From assembly GCF_017676365.1 (NCBI RefSeq), contig NZ_JADKMA010000048.1:1-40379 (forward strand): a stretch of 40,379 nt of DNA, in the 5' to 3' direction. The notes under the pieces were generated by a model that was not told the origin of the DNA, did no database searches, and saw only the letters and a list, made by a program, of their open reading frames with translations. Every line of letters begins with the position of its first letter. The stretch's first letter is position 1. Shown one piece after another: positions 1-7,822 of this stretch. Made by a program: the position numbers and the translations under genes. This DNA comes from Streptomyces oryzae (GTDB lineage Bacteria > Actinomycetota > Actinomycetes > Streptomycetales > Streptomycetaceae).

Positions 1-13
1 GCGTCCCCGCCGC

Positions 14-49
14 GCGCGGTGTGGAGGCAGGGCGCGGTGTGGAGGCAGG
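14..49. repeat. 18-bp tandem duplication
   Basis: An 18-nt unit beginning GCGCGGTGTGGAGG occurs twice head to tail at 14-31 and 32-49. It duplicates a GTG codon and a GGAGG sequence just before the first gene, which makes the start of that gene ambiguous. Confidence 0.85.
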
Positions 50-59
50 ACCGCCTCCC

Positions 60-2141
60 ATGCCGCCGAGTGCCCCCCAGGCCGGCCCCCCGCTGGCCGA
101 CTGGCTGCGACTGCCCCGCCCGGAGGCTGCACCGGGGATCTGGCGCTGCGGCTATGCACAGCCCTCGCCGGAGGACCCTGACCGCACGCCGGCCCGGCAG
201 CTGGTGAGTGGGGCGGTCATCTCGTTCTTGATGGGGTGGCTGTTGTGGTCGCTGTTGTGGAATGGGTATTTGGGCAGCTATTGGCAATGGCCACTTGTCG
301 CCCTCACGCCTGACTCCTGGAGGAAGGCGGATGGCAATCAGACGCTGTACATCTGGTCATCCTGGATCTACAACGGCGGCGTCTTCATTGGCCTCGCCGT
401 CTTCTTCGGCCGCATCGGCCGCTGGGACGAACTGGCCCGCCGCACTTGGGCCCGATTGACCCGCGCCAAGTCGGGAACCGGCGGCTTTGTGCCGGACCAG
501 ATGGCGTCGGCCTCCGCACAGGCGCCGACGCCCGCGCCCCCTCCCCACCTCGACCCCGTCCAATGGCCCGAGTTGCGTGCCGGGGGCGCGGTGGAGGCGG
601 CTGAGAGGCTGGCGGAGGAGTTGCGGGCCGGGAGGATGACGGACGTCGACCAGGCGCGGCTCGACAGGGCGTGGCAGGCGGTGCGGGCGAGGCCGCAGCG
701 GCTGGAGGCGTTCGTGGCGAGCGTGCTCGCGGAAGGCGCGGCGGCGTGCGGGCATCCGTCGGGTGCCCGGGATCTGCCGGTGCGGGCTGCCCGGCACGAT
801 CTGTCGCTGCGCCAGGTCCGGATCGGAAGGGCGGCCGACTCCGAGCGCAATCCGCATGAGTACCGGGGCGCGGGTGTCGCGCTGGAGCCCTCGCTGCTCG
901 GCACGTCGGCGCTGGCCGTGGGTCCGCCGGGGACGGGCAAGACGAGCAAGCTGGCGCGCCCGGTGGTGGAGTCGCTCTGTCTGCAGGCGCTGGCCGGGCA
1001 GGCGGCGGTGATCGCGGTGAGCCCGGCGGGCTCGCACTTCGTGCCCGACGACTCGTTCGACCTCGTCATCCGGCTCGGGCACCCCGGCTCCACGCACGAC
1101 CTGGACCTCTACGGCGGTACGACCGACCCGGACGAGGCCGCGGGGATGCTCGCCGAGGCGCTGGTCGGCGATCTGACGGGGGCACTGCCGGGGGGCGATA
1201 GCCGCCGGGCAGCGACGTGTCTGGCCCAGCTGATCGGTCCGTTCGCCGCGGTGCACGGCCGGTTCCCGTCCGTCCCCGAGCTGCGCGAGCTGCTGGACGG
1301 CGCTCCCGGCGCCCTCGACGCGCTGCGGGACGACCTGCACGCCGACGGGCAGCAGGGGCAGCTTCGCGAGCTCGACGCCTTCGAGCGGCAGTCCGGGCGG
1401 GCTGGGGACATCGCGGCGCTGCTGGCGGACCGGATCGCACTGCTGGACCGCCCCGCGTTCGCGGACTTCTTCCATCCGGAGGGCAGCCCCAAGGCGGAGG
1501 GGCGGCGTCCGTTCTCGCTGCGTGCTCTCGAACATCCGTTGCGGGTCCGGATCGATCTTCCGGAGCGGGGGCACGCGGAGGCGTCCCGCATCCTGGCCCG
1601 GCTGATTCTCGCGCAGTTCACCGAGTGCGCGGTCGCGCGTGCGGATCAGTCGCTGTTCGCCTGTCTGGTGCTGGACGACGCCGCCCAGACCGTCACCCCG
1701 CAGGCGCTGCGCGGCCTTCAGCGGCTGCGCTCGGTGCACGCCGGCGTACTGCTGACTCTGCGGGCGCTCGACGACGTGCCCGAGCCGCTCCGCGGTCCGC
1801 TGCTGGGCGCCGTGGGCTGCCGGATGGTGTGCGCCGGGGTCACACCGTGGGACGCCGAGAGGTTCGCCGAGGTGTGGGGCACCGAGTGGGTGCAGACCCG
1901 TACCGTCACCAACCGGCAGCTGGTCTCGGACGAGCCCGTCACCCGCGTCCTGCACGCGGTGCGGCGGCTGGCGACCGGCAAGCATGTGACGGCCGAGTCG
2001 GTCACCGTGCGCACCGAGCAGCGGGAGCGCTGGTCGGCCTCCGACCTGGCCAACGAGCTGCAGCCGGAGCACGCGGTGCTGTCCGTCACAACGGTGCGCG
2101 GGGAACGTACGCCGCCGATCCTGACAAAGCTGGGGGAGTGA
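60..2141 (+). CDS. Membrane-anchored VirD4/TraG-like P-loop ATPase
   Basis: Predicted ATP-binding protein of the type IV secretion/conjugation coupling-protein kind, 693 aa from the chosen ATG. Two hydrophobic segments (about residues 47-71 and 102-120) place the N-terminus in the membrane. A cytoplasmic part follows with Walker A GPPGTGKT at 288-295 and a Walker B-like LVLDD near 536-540. The text after the P-loop (AVIAVSPAGSHF) resembles the VirD4/TraD motor fold. ATG 60 is preceded by AGGA at 47-50 with 9-nt spacing. GTG codons at 21 and 39 are in frame and the frame stays open to the window edge, so the true start could be upstream. No relaxase, pilus or other transfer gene is visible nearby, so a role in DNA or protein transfer is inferred from the fold only. 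Confidence 0.75.
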   Translation: MPPSAPQAGPPLADWLRLPRPEAAPGIWRCGYAQPSPEDPDRTPARQLVSGAVISFLMGWLLWSLLWNGYLGSYWQWPLVALTPDSWRKADGNQTLYIWSSWIYNGGVFIGLAVFFGRIGRWDELARRTWARLTRAKSGTGGFVPDQMASASAQAPTPAPPPHLDPVQWPELRAGGAVEAAERLAEELRAGRMTDVDQARLDRAWQAVRARPQRLEAFVASVLAEGAAACGHPSGARDLPVRAARHDLSLRQVRIGRAADSERNPHEYRGAGVALEPSLLGTSALAVGPPGTGKTSKLARPVVESLCLQALAGQAAVIAVSPAGSHFVPDDSFDLVIRLGHPGSTHDLDLYGGTTDPDEAAGMLAEALVGDLTGALPGGDSRRAATCLAQLIGPFAAVHGRFPSVPELRELLDGAPGALDALRDDLHADGQQGQLRELDAFERQSGRAGDIAALLADRIALLDRPAFADFFHPEGSPKAEGRRPFSLRALEHPLRVRIDLPERGHAEASRILARLILAQFTECAVARADQSLFACLVLDDAAQTVTPQALRGLQRLRSVHAGVLLTLRALDDVPEPLRGPLLGAVGCRMVCAGVTPWDAERFAEVWGTEWVQTRTVTNRQLVSDEPVTRVLHAVRRLATGKHVTAESVTVRTEQRERWSASDLANELQPEHAVLSVTTVRGERTPPILTKLGE

Positions 2142-2224
2142 CCCCCGGGCCCGGAACGGTGCCGGACGGTGCCGGATTTGTGAGGGACCGAATACCGGCC
2201 GACGGCTGTACGGTGAAGTGCGTT

Positions 2225-4354
2225 ATGCCACCGACTCTTGCCACGCTCGTCCAGAACTCCGCGCTCCGCCTCTCCGTGCTCGCGGGGCACGACCGGCTGG
2301 ACGCCGCCGTGCGCTGGGCGCACGCGAGCGAGCTCGCCGACCCGACGCCGTACATGGACGGCGGGGAGCTCATCCTCTTCACGGGCCTCAAGCTGGACGC
2401 GGACGACCCCGAGGCGATGCGTGCCTATGTGGACAAGCTGGTCGGCAAGGGCGTGATAGGGCTCGGGTTCGCGGCCGGCGTCAACTACGAGGGGGTGCCG
2501 CAGGCCCTCATCGACGCCTGCTGGGAAGGGAACCTCCCGCTGCTCGAGGTCCCCAGGCGCACCCCGTTCATCGCGATCAGCAAAGCCGTCTCCGCGGACA
2601 TCGCCGCCGAGCAGTACCGCGCGGTGACCGCCGGGTTCGACGCGCAGCGCGAGATGACCCGCGCCGCGCTCTCCAGGGAGGGGCCCTCCGCGCTGCTCGC
2701 CCGGCTCGCCTCGCAGGTCGACGGGTGGGCCGCGCTCTACGATGCCTCCGGATCGGTCGTCGCCACAGCTCCGGCGTGGGCGGTGCGCCGTGCCGCCCGC
2801 TTCGTCGGTGACGCCGAGCGGCTGCGCGACCGGCCCGCGCCCGCCAGCGCCGTGGTCAGCGAGGCGGACGCCGGGGACGACCGCGTGGAGCTCCAGTCGA
2901 TCGGCAGCGGCAGGCGTGCCAAGGCCGTGCTGGCGGTCGGTACGGCAGCACCGCTCGGTACGGCCGAGCGGTACGCCGTGAACTCGGCCATCGCCCTGCT
3001 GACCCTCACCATGGAGCGCTCCAGGGCCCTCCAGGAGGCCGAGCAGCGGCTGGGTGCGGCAGTGCTCAAGATGCTGCTCGTCGGCGAGGGCGACCACGCG
3101 CGTGCCGTGGCCGGACAGCTGTACGGCGGGCTCCTGGACGCCCCGATGCGGGTGATCGTCGCCGAACCGGCCTCGGCAGCTGCGGCTCGCTTCGCCCAGG
3201 AAGGCATCGCGGCGGTCCATACGGCGCAGGCGGCGCATTCGGCAGGCGCGCCCTCGGTGCCAGCCGCCGCCGGCGCGCGCCCCTCACCGCAGCCGCCCAG
3301 CGGCTATCTGGCCCGCGCGGGCGAGCCGTGCGGGCTGGCCGACCTCGCCGCGGGCAACGGTGCGCCCGCGACCGTCGCAACCGGGTCCGAGGCCATGGCG
3401 TCCGCCGGTCCGAAGCCGTCCGGCAAGCCCTCGGCCGGGTCGTCCGGCAAACCGGCTGCTTCCGGGAGGCAGCCCGCCAATCCGTCCGCTAATCCATCCG
3501 CGAATCCGTCCGCCAGGCCGTCCGCGGCGCAGCAGCCCGCCGCCAAGCTCCCGGCCCCGCAGTCGCCGTCCGCGTCCGCGAGGCCGGCTGCCGCGCAGAC
3601 CTCCGCACCGCAGCCGTCGGGGGCCACGTCGGTCTCTCCCGCCAAGCCAGGGGTCTCCGCGACCTCCGGCGTGGTGGTCGGCGCGGGTGGCGGTGCGCCC
3701 ACCGACGGCTCCGAGACGGGGCGGCTGAGCCGGATCGTCTGGCCGCTGGAAGAGCTCGCCGACGCCATCGAGACCGCTGCCGCGCGCAACGGTGAGGCGG
3801 TGCTCGTGGTGCCCGACGGCGCGCGGCTGGTCGTGCTCGCGTCGGACGGCGGCGCAGCCGTGGCCGCCTGCGGGGAGTTCGCCGCGACGGCGTCGGCCGC
3901 GCAGCCCGGCCGCCGTCCCGGCGGGGGCGGCGAGGAGGGCCTGGCGATCGGTGTCTCAGCGCCCGTGGGGCTGTCCGCCGCCGCCGTCGCCTTCAAGCAG
4001 GCCGACCAGGCGCTGTCCGTCGCCAGACGGCGCGGGGTGGCTCTGGTGGAACACGAGGACGTCGCGGCCGGTTCGGTCCTGCCGCTGCTGGCCGACGACG
4101 CGGTCCGCGCCTTCGCCGACGGACTGCTGCGCGCCCTGCGCGAGCACGACGCGAACGGCAGGGGCGATCTGGTGGCCTCCCTGCGGGCATGGCTCTCCCG
4201 GCACGGCCAGTGGGACGCGGCTGCCGCCGAGCTCGGTGTGCACCGCCACACGCTGCGGTACCGCATGCGCCGGGTGGAGGAGATCCTGGGCCGCTCCCTC
4301 GACGACCCGGACGTGCGCATGGAGCTCTGGCTGGCGCTGAAGGCCACCAGCTGA
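2225..4354 (+). CDS. PucR-family transcriptional regulator with low-complexity insert
   Basis: Transcriptional regulator of the PucR/CdaR type, 709 aa. Residues 1 to about 120 match the PucR N-terminal domain (LSVLAGHDRLDAAVRWAHAS, then MDGGELILFTGLKL). A GGDEF-like middle region follows, and the C-terminus is the family helix-turn-helix (ELGVHRHTLRYRMRRVEEIL, then DPDVRMELWLALKA). The middle domain is interrupted at about residues 335-500 by an Ala/Pro/Ser-rich stretch that includes four 12-bp repeats. ATG 2225 gives the usual family start; GTG 2213 is an alternative. A TACGGT hexamer at 2209-2214 could be a -10 element giving a very short leader. The downstream neighbour is an aldehyde dehydrogenase on the same strand, a plausible target. 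The ligand cannot be read from the sequence. Confidence 0.9.
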   Translation: MPPTLATLVQNSALRLSVLAGHDRLDAAVRWAHASELADPTPYMDGGELILFTGLKLDADDPEAMRAYVDKLVGKGVIGLGFAAGVNYEGVPQALIDACWEGNLPLLEVPRRTPFIAISKAVSADIAAEQYRAVTAGFDAQREMTRAALSREGPSALLARLASQVDGWAALYDASGSVVATAPAWAVRRAARFVGDAERLRDRPAPASAVVSEADAGDDRVELQSIGSGRRAKAVLAVGTAAPLGTAERYAVNSAIALLTLTMERSRALQEAEQRLGAAVLKMLLVGEGDHARAVAGQLYGGLLDAPMRVIVAEPASAAAARFAQEGIAAVHTAQAAHSAGAPSVPAAAGARPSPQPPSGYLARAGEPCGLADLAAGNGAPATVATGSEAMASAGPKPSGKPSAGSSGKPAASGRQPANPSANPSANPSARPSAAQQPAAKLPAPQSPSASARPAAAQTSAPQPSGATSVSPAKPGVSATSGVVVGAGGGAPTDGSETGRLSRIVWPLEELADAIETAAARNGEAVLVVPDGARLVVLASDGGAAVAACGEFAATASAAQPGRRPGGGGEEGLAIGVSAPVGLSAAAVAFKQADQALSVARRRGVALVEHEDVAAGSVLPLLADDAVRAFADGLLRALREHDANGRGDLVASLRAWLSRHGQWDAAAAELGVHRHTLRYRMRRVEEILGRSLDDPDVRMELWLALKATS
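3479..3526 (+). repeat. Four 12-bp in-frame repeats in the PucR-type gene
   Basis: Units of 12 bp at 3479-3490, 3491-3502, 3503-3514 and 3515-3526 (consensus AATCCGTCCGCG) encode NPSA/NPSA/NPSA/RPSA inside the low-complexity insert. Unit number is likely to vary between strains because it keeps frame. Confidence 0.85.
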
Positions 4355-4421
4355 GGCCGTACAGCGACAATTCGTAGTACGCCGCCGCGCAAGTGCTACA
4401 TCTCGTAAAAGAAACGGGCGG

Positions 4422-4445
4422 GCGTCCACGCCCTACCGTGGACGC
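4422..4445. promoter_or_regulatory. 9-bp perfect inverted repeat upstream of aldehyde dehydrogenase
   Basis: GCGTCCACG (4422-4430) and CGTGGACGC (4437-4445) are perfect inverted copies separated by 6 nt, ending 41 nt before the GTG start at 4487. It could be an operator (the adjacent PucR-type regulator is the obvious candidate) or a leader hairpin. The sequence does not distinguish these. Confidence 0.4.
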
Positions 4446-4486
4446 TGGAACTGAGCCCCTCTCCCGCATCCGGAAGGCGATCCGCA

Positions 4487-5941
4487 GTGACGACAGCGAC
4501 TTCTCCTCACGCATTCTGGCTCGCCGGCCGCAAGGCCACCGGCGACAGCACGCTCGATGTCACCTCGCCCTGGGACGGCAGGCACGTCGGCACCGTCAGC
4601 ATCCCCACGTCGGACCAGGTGGAGGAAGCCGTGGCCGCCGCCACCGCGGTCGCCGACGAGTTCTCCGCCACTCCAGCGCACGTCCGCGCGGCGGCGCTCG
4701 ACCACGTCATGCGCCGCCTCGTGGAGCGTACGGACGAGATCGCCGAGCTGATCTCGGCGGAGAACGGCAAGCCCATGAAGTGGGCGCGCGGTGAGGTCGG
4801 CCGCTGCATCTCCGTCTTCCGCTGGGCGACCGAGGAGGCCCGCCGCTTCAACGGGGGCGAGGCGCAGCGCCTCGACTCGGACGCGGGCGGCACCGGCAGG
4901 CTCGCCTTCACCCGCCGCTTCCCCTACGGCCCCGTGCTGGGTATCGCACCGTTCAACTTCCCGCTCAACCTGTGCGCCCACAAGGTCGCCCCGGCGCTCG
5001 CCGTCGGCACCCCGATCATCCTCAAGCCCGCGCCCGCCACCCCGCTGTCCGGGCTCATCCTGGGTGAGCTGCTGGCCGAGACGGACCTGCCGGCCGGCTC
5101 GTGGTCGGTGCTCCCGGTGCCGAACGACCAGATGCCGGGCCTGGTGCAGGACGAGCGGCTGCCGATCATCTCCTTCACGGGTTCCGCGCCCGTCGGCTGG
5201 TCCATCCTGGACTCCGCGCCGCGCAAGCGCGTCACTCTCGAACTGGGCGGCAACGGCGCGGCTGTCGTGCTGGCCGACTACTCGTCCGAGGCGGACCTGG
5301 ACTGGGCCGCCCAGCGGATCGCCACCTTCTCCAACTACCAGGCGGGCCAGTCCTGCATCTCCGTGCAGCGGGTCGTCGCGGACGCCTCGGTCTACGACCG
5401 TCTGGTGCCCAAGGTCGTGGCAGCCGTGGAAGCACTCAACACCGGTGACCCCTCCGACGAGTCCACCGATGTGGGCCCCCTGGTGAGCGAGGACGCGGCA
5501 CGCCGCGTCGAGTCCTGGATCGGCGAGGCCGTGGCCGCCGGCGCCAAGGTGCTCACGGGCGGCAAGCGGGACGGTGCGACGGTGGAGCCGACGGTGCTGG
5601 AGAACGTCCCCGGCCACACGCAGATCGGCTGCGAGGAGGTCTTCGGGCCCGTCATGTCGTTCGTGAAGGTGAACGGCGAGCAGGAGGCGTTCGCGGCCGT
5701 CAACGACTCCAAGTACGGCCTCCAGGCCGGTCTGTTCACCCACGACGTGCAGGCTGCCTTCCGTGCGCACCGCGCGCTGGAGGTCGGCGGTGTGGTCGTC
5801 GGCGACGTACCGTCCTACCGCGCCGACCAGATGCCCTACGGCGGCGTCAAGGACTCCGGCGTGGGCCGCGAGGGTGTGCGGTTCGCGATGGAGGACTACA
5901 CCTACGAGCGCGTCATGGTGCTCACCGGCCTCGACCTCTGA
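4487..5941 (+). CDS. NAD(P)-dependent aldehyde dehydrogenase
   Basis: Aldehyde dehydrogenase superfamily enzyme, 484 aa, oxidising an aldehyde to an acid with NAD(P)+. The oxyanion asparagine is N157 (in FNFPLN), the general-base glutamate E252 (LELGGN) and the catalytic cysteine C290 (GQSCIS). Length is typical for a soluble enzyme. GTG 4487 follows GGAAGG at 4472-4477 with 9-nt spacing. It lies 132 nt after a PucR-type regulator on the same strand and is followed by a probable terminator, so it is likely monocistronic. Substrate is not evident. Links of PucR-type regulators to amine or GABA-type catabolism suggest a semialdehyde or aminoaldehyde, which is inference only. Confidence 0.93.
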   Translation: MTTATSPHAFWLAGRKATGDSTLDVTSPWDGRHVGTVSIPTSDQVEEAVAAATAVADEFSATPAHVRAAALDHVMRRLVERTDEIAELISAENGKPMKWARGEVGRCISVFRWATEEARRFNGGEAQRLDSDAGGTGRLAFTRRFPYGPVLGIAPFNFPLNLCAHKVAPALAVGTPIILKPAPATPLSGLILGELLAETDLPAGSWSVLPVPNDQMPGLVQDERLPIISFTGSAPVGWSILDSAPRKRVTLELGGNGAAVVLADYSSEADLDWAAQRIATFSNYQAGQSCISVQRVVADASVYDRLVPKVVAAVEALNTGDPSDESTDVGPLVSEDAARRVESWIGEAVAAGAKVLTGGKRDGATVEPTVLENVPGHTQIGCEEVFGPVMSFVKVNGEQEAFAAVNDSKYGLQAGLFTHDVQAAFRAHRALEVGGVVVGDVPSYRADQMPYGGVKDSGVGREGVRFAMEDYTYERVMVLTGLDL

Positions 5942-5988
5942 CCCCTTTCCCTGGCCACTTCCGCGCCCGCTCCTTCCCCCTTCGGAGC

Positions 5989-6102
5989 GCGCACTGCTGC
6001 CGGGCGCCCCGCACAGCGCACTGCTGTCGGGTGCCCGGCAGTGGTGTTTTGCAGCGGGGTTTTCCGACTGCGCTGCCACTGGCCCGACTGCGCTGCTACT
6101 GG
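5989..6102. repeat. Two imperfect direct-repeat pairs after aldehyde dehydrogenase
   Basis: GCGCACTGCTG followed by a CGGG/GCCC segment occurs at 5989-6011 and 6017-6039. A second pair with consensus CCGACTGCGCTGCYACTGG lies at 6064-6082 and 6084-6102 (20-bp period). These fill most of the gap before the TetR gene. No coding potential is apparent. Confidence 0.75.
6021..6050 (+). terminator. Probable rho-independent terminator after aldehyde dehydrogenase
   Basis: A stem of about 9-11 pairs (including G-U pairs) forms between 6021-6031 and 6034-6044, centred on GTCGGGTGCCCGGC, and is followed by TGTTTT at 6045-6050. It lies about 80 nt after the aldehyde dehydrogenase stop and before the TetR promoter. 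Confidence 0.5.
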
Positions 6103-6136
6103 AGGGCCACCACTGGACGGGCTCACTCTGGATCTG

Positions 6137-6158
6137 TGTACCTACCGGTATGTACAGT
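6137..6158. promoter_or_regulatory. TetR-type operator dyad overlapping the core promoter
   Basis: A 20-bp dyad at 6137-6156 (TGTACCTACCGGTATGTACA) is palindromic at 18 of 20 positions, with a perfect TACCGGTA centre. It overlaps a -10-like TACAGT at 6153-6158 that sits exactly 6 nt before the ATG at 6165. A TetR dimer bound here would block its own promoter and that of the coupled hydrolase gene. Confidence 0.65.
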
Positions 6159-6164
6159 ACGGGC

Positions 6165-6755
6165 ATGAGCGGTACGGACACGGCCCACAAGTTGATCGAG
6201 GCCACCCAGGAGCTCCTCTGGGAGCGTGGTTACGTGGGGACGAGCCCCCGGGCCATCCAGCAGCGGGCCGGAGCCGGCCAGGGCAGCATGTACCACCACT
6301 TCGGCGGCAAGCCGGACCTGGCGCGGGCCGCGGTGCGCAAGAGCGCGCAGGAGATGCGTGCGGCAGCCGAAGCGGACCTCTCGCGCGAGGGGAGCGCCCG
6401 GGAACGCGTACGCGCCTATCTGGGGCGGGAACGGTCGGTGCTGCGCGGCTGCCGGATCGGCGGTCTCGCCCAGGACCCGGACGTGGTCGCCGACCCCGAG
6501 CTGCGCGCCCCTTTGCAGGAGACCTTCGAGTGGCTGCGCGCCCGGCTGACGGAAGTGCTGGCGGAAGGGCGGGCGAACGGCGAGTTCGGGCCGGCCTTCG
6601 ACCCCGCCGGTACGGCCGCCACGATCGTCGCCGTCGTACAGGGCGGCTACGTGCTCGCCCGCTCGGCGGGGGACCCCGGACCGTTCCATGAGGCGCTCGA
6701 CGGCCTGCTGCGGCTGCTGGACTGTCAAGCCGCCGAACCCGGCACCCGCTCGTGA
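6165..6755 (+). CDS. TetR/AcrR-family transcriptional regulator
   Basis: One-component repressor of the TetR family, 196 aa. The N-terminal helix-turn-helix is clear (GTSPRAIQQRAGAGQGSMYH, followed by HFGGKPDL). The C-terminal ligand domain continues to TAATIVAVVQGGYVLARSAG. ATG 6165 is chosen because a -10 hexamer lies 6 nt upstream, consistent with a leaderless transcript. ATG 6150 is in frame but falls inside the predicted operator. The stop overlaps the start of the downstream phosphotriesterase-family gene by 4 nt (GTGA), so the two are translationally coupled. The regulator probably responds to a substrate or product of that enzyme and represses itself. Confidence 0.92.
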   Translation: MSGTDTAHKLIEATQELLWERGYVGTSPRAIQQRAGAGQGSMYHHFGGKPDLARAAVRKSAQEMRAAAEADLSREGSARERVRAYLGRERSVLRGCRIGGLAQDPDVVADPELRAPLQETFEWLRARLTEVLAEGRANGEFGPAFDPAGTAATIVAVVQGGYVLARSAGDPGPFHEALDGLLRLLDCQAAEPGTRS

Positions 6756-7678
6756 CCCGCCAGGACGGCGGAGCCGCCCCGGCCGTACGTACCGTCGAGG
6801 GGGACCTGCCCGGCGCCGAGCTGGGCGTCTGCGACGCGCACGATCATCTGTTCCTGCGCAGCCCTCGGCTGCCCGGCCAGGAGCTGGCCGACGCCGGCGC
6901 CGCCGAGCGGCAGTTGCGCGCATTCGCCGAGCACGGTGGACGCAGCTTCGTGCAGTGGACGCCCTACGGGCTGGGCCGCCACTCCGGAGCACTGGTGGAA
7001 CTGGCCCGGCGCACCGGGGTCCGGATCGTGGCCGCGACCGGGTTGCACCAGGCCCAGCACTACACCGAGGAGCCGCCGTCCGACCCGGCGGAGCTGTTCG
7101 TCCAGGAGCTGACCTGCGGGATACGCGGCGGCGTCTGCGGCGAGTCGCCCCGTGCGGGCCTGATCAAGGTGGCGGGCGACTTCCACGGGCTCGGCCCTTA
7201 CGCACGGCGGACCATGACGGCCGCGGCCGAGGCCCACCATGCCACTGGTGCGCCCATCGCCGTACACCTGGAACTGGGCACAGGTGCGACGGACGTACTG
7301 GAGCTCCTGTGCGCGCAGCAGGAAGTTCCGCCTTCCAGCGTGCTGTTGGGACACCTGGGGCGCTGTCCGGATGTGCGGATGCAGCGCGAGGCGGCACGGT
7401 CCGGAGCCTGGCTGGTTTTCGACGGACCGTCGCGCACTCATCACGCCACTGACTGGCGCCTTTTCGACAGTCTCGCCGACCTGTTGGAGCAGGGCTATGG
7501 CGATCAGCTGCTGCTGGGCGGCGACACGGTCACGGCCACGGCCCGAGCCGAGACCGGGGTGCCGTATGTGAGCCGCGTACTGCGCCCCCGTGTCGCCCGG
7601 GAGCTGGGCGTGACGACGGGGCAACAGCTCTTCGTGGACAACCCGGCGCGCGCCTTCGCCACCCATTGGAAGAGCTGA
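6752..7678 (+). CDS. Phosphotriesterase-family metal-dependent hydrolase
   Basis: Amidohydrolase-superfamily enzyme of the phosphotriesterase/lactonase group, 308 aa. A complete set of binuclear-metal ligands is visible: H30 and H32 (DAHDHL), the carboxylated-lysine position K139 (LIKVAGDF), H172 (AVHLELG), H201 (LLGHLG) and D258 (LLGGDT). A (beta/alpha)8 barrel is expected in the cytoplasm, hydrolysing an ester, lactone or phosphoester. GTG 6752 overlaps the TetR stop by 4 nt, so expression follows that regulator. The natural substrate is not evident. Many relatives are lactonases, which makes a lactone inducer for the TetR protein attractive but unproven. Length is normal and there is no signal peptide. 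Confidence 0.9.
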   Translation: MTRQDGGAAPAVRTVEGDLPGAELGVCDAHDHLFLRSPRLPGQELADAGAAERQLRAFAEHGGRSFVQWTPYGLGRHSGALVELARRTGVRIVAATGLHQAQHYTEEPPSDPAELFVQELTCGIRGGVCGESPRAGLIKVAGDFHGLGPYARRTMTAAAEAHHATGAPIAVHLELGTGATDVLELLCAQQEVPPSSVLLGHLGRCPDVRMQREAARSGAWLVFDGPSRTHHATDWRLFDSLADLLEQGYGDQLLLGGDTVTATARAETGVPYVSRVLRPRVARELGVTTGQQLFVDNPARAFATHWKS

Positions 7679-7822
7679 GTACGGCAGCCCGGATCCCCAG
7701 GAGTGACCCGGCACCGTTCCTGGAAGCCGACAAGGAAGCGGCCGACTGAAGCTCAACCCCGCAACAGCGCAGCCGGCACGACAGTGCATGCCCGAGCCAC
7801 TCGACAAGCGAGGAACCAACCG

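Noticed and set aside
357..2072. Long minus-strand open frame opposite the first gene
   Set aside because: It is the antisense shadow of a well-supported P-loop gene, with Arg/Pro/Gly-rich text and no recognisable domain.
1217..2224. Upstream open extension of the PucR-type gene
   Set aside because: It overlaps the first gene in another frame and is Arg-rich noise; the family N-terminus starts at ATG 2225.
5763..6164. Upstream extension of the TetR gene
   Set aside because: It overlaps the aldehyde dehydrogenase end and crosses the predicted terminator and operator; the helix-turn-helix begins normally after ATG 6165.
7703..7822. 40-residue N-terminal extension of the metallophosphoesterase
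   Set aside because: The GTG at 7703 has a ribosome-site-like AGGA too close to it, the added text is compositionally odd, and ATG 7823 has a good ribosome site.
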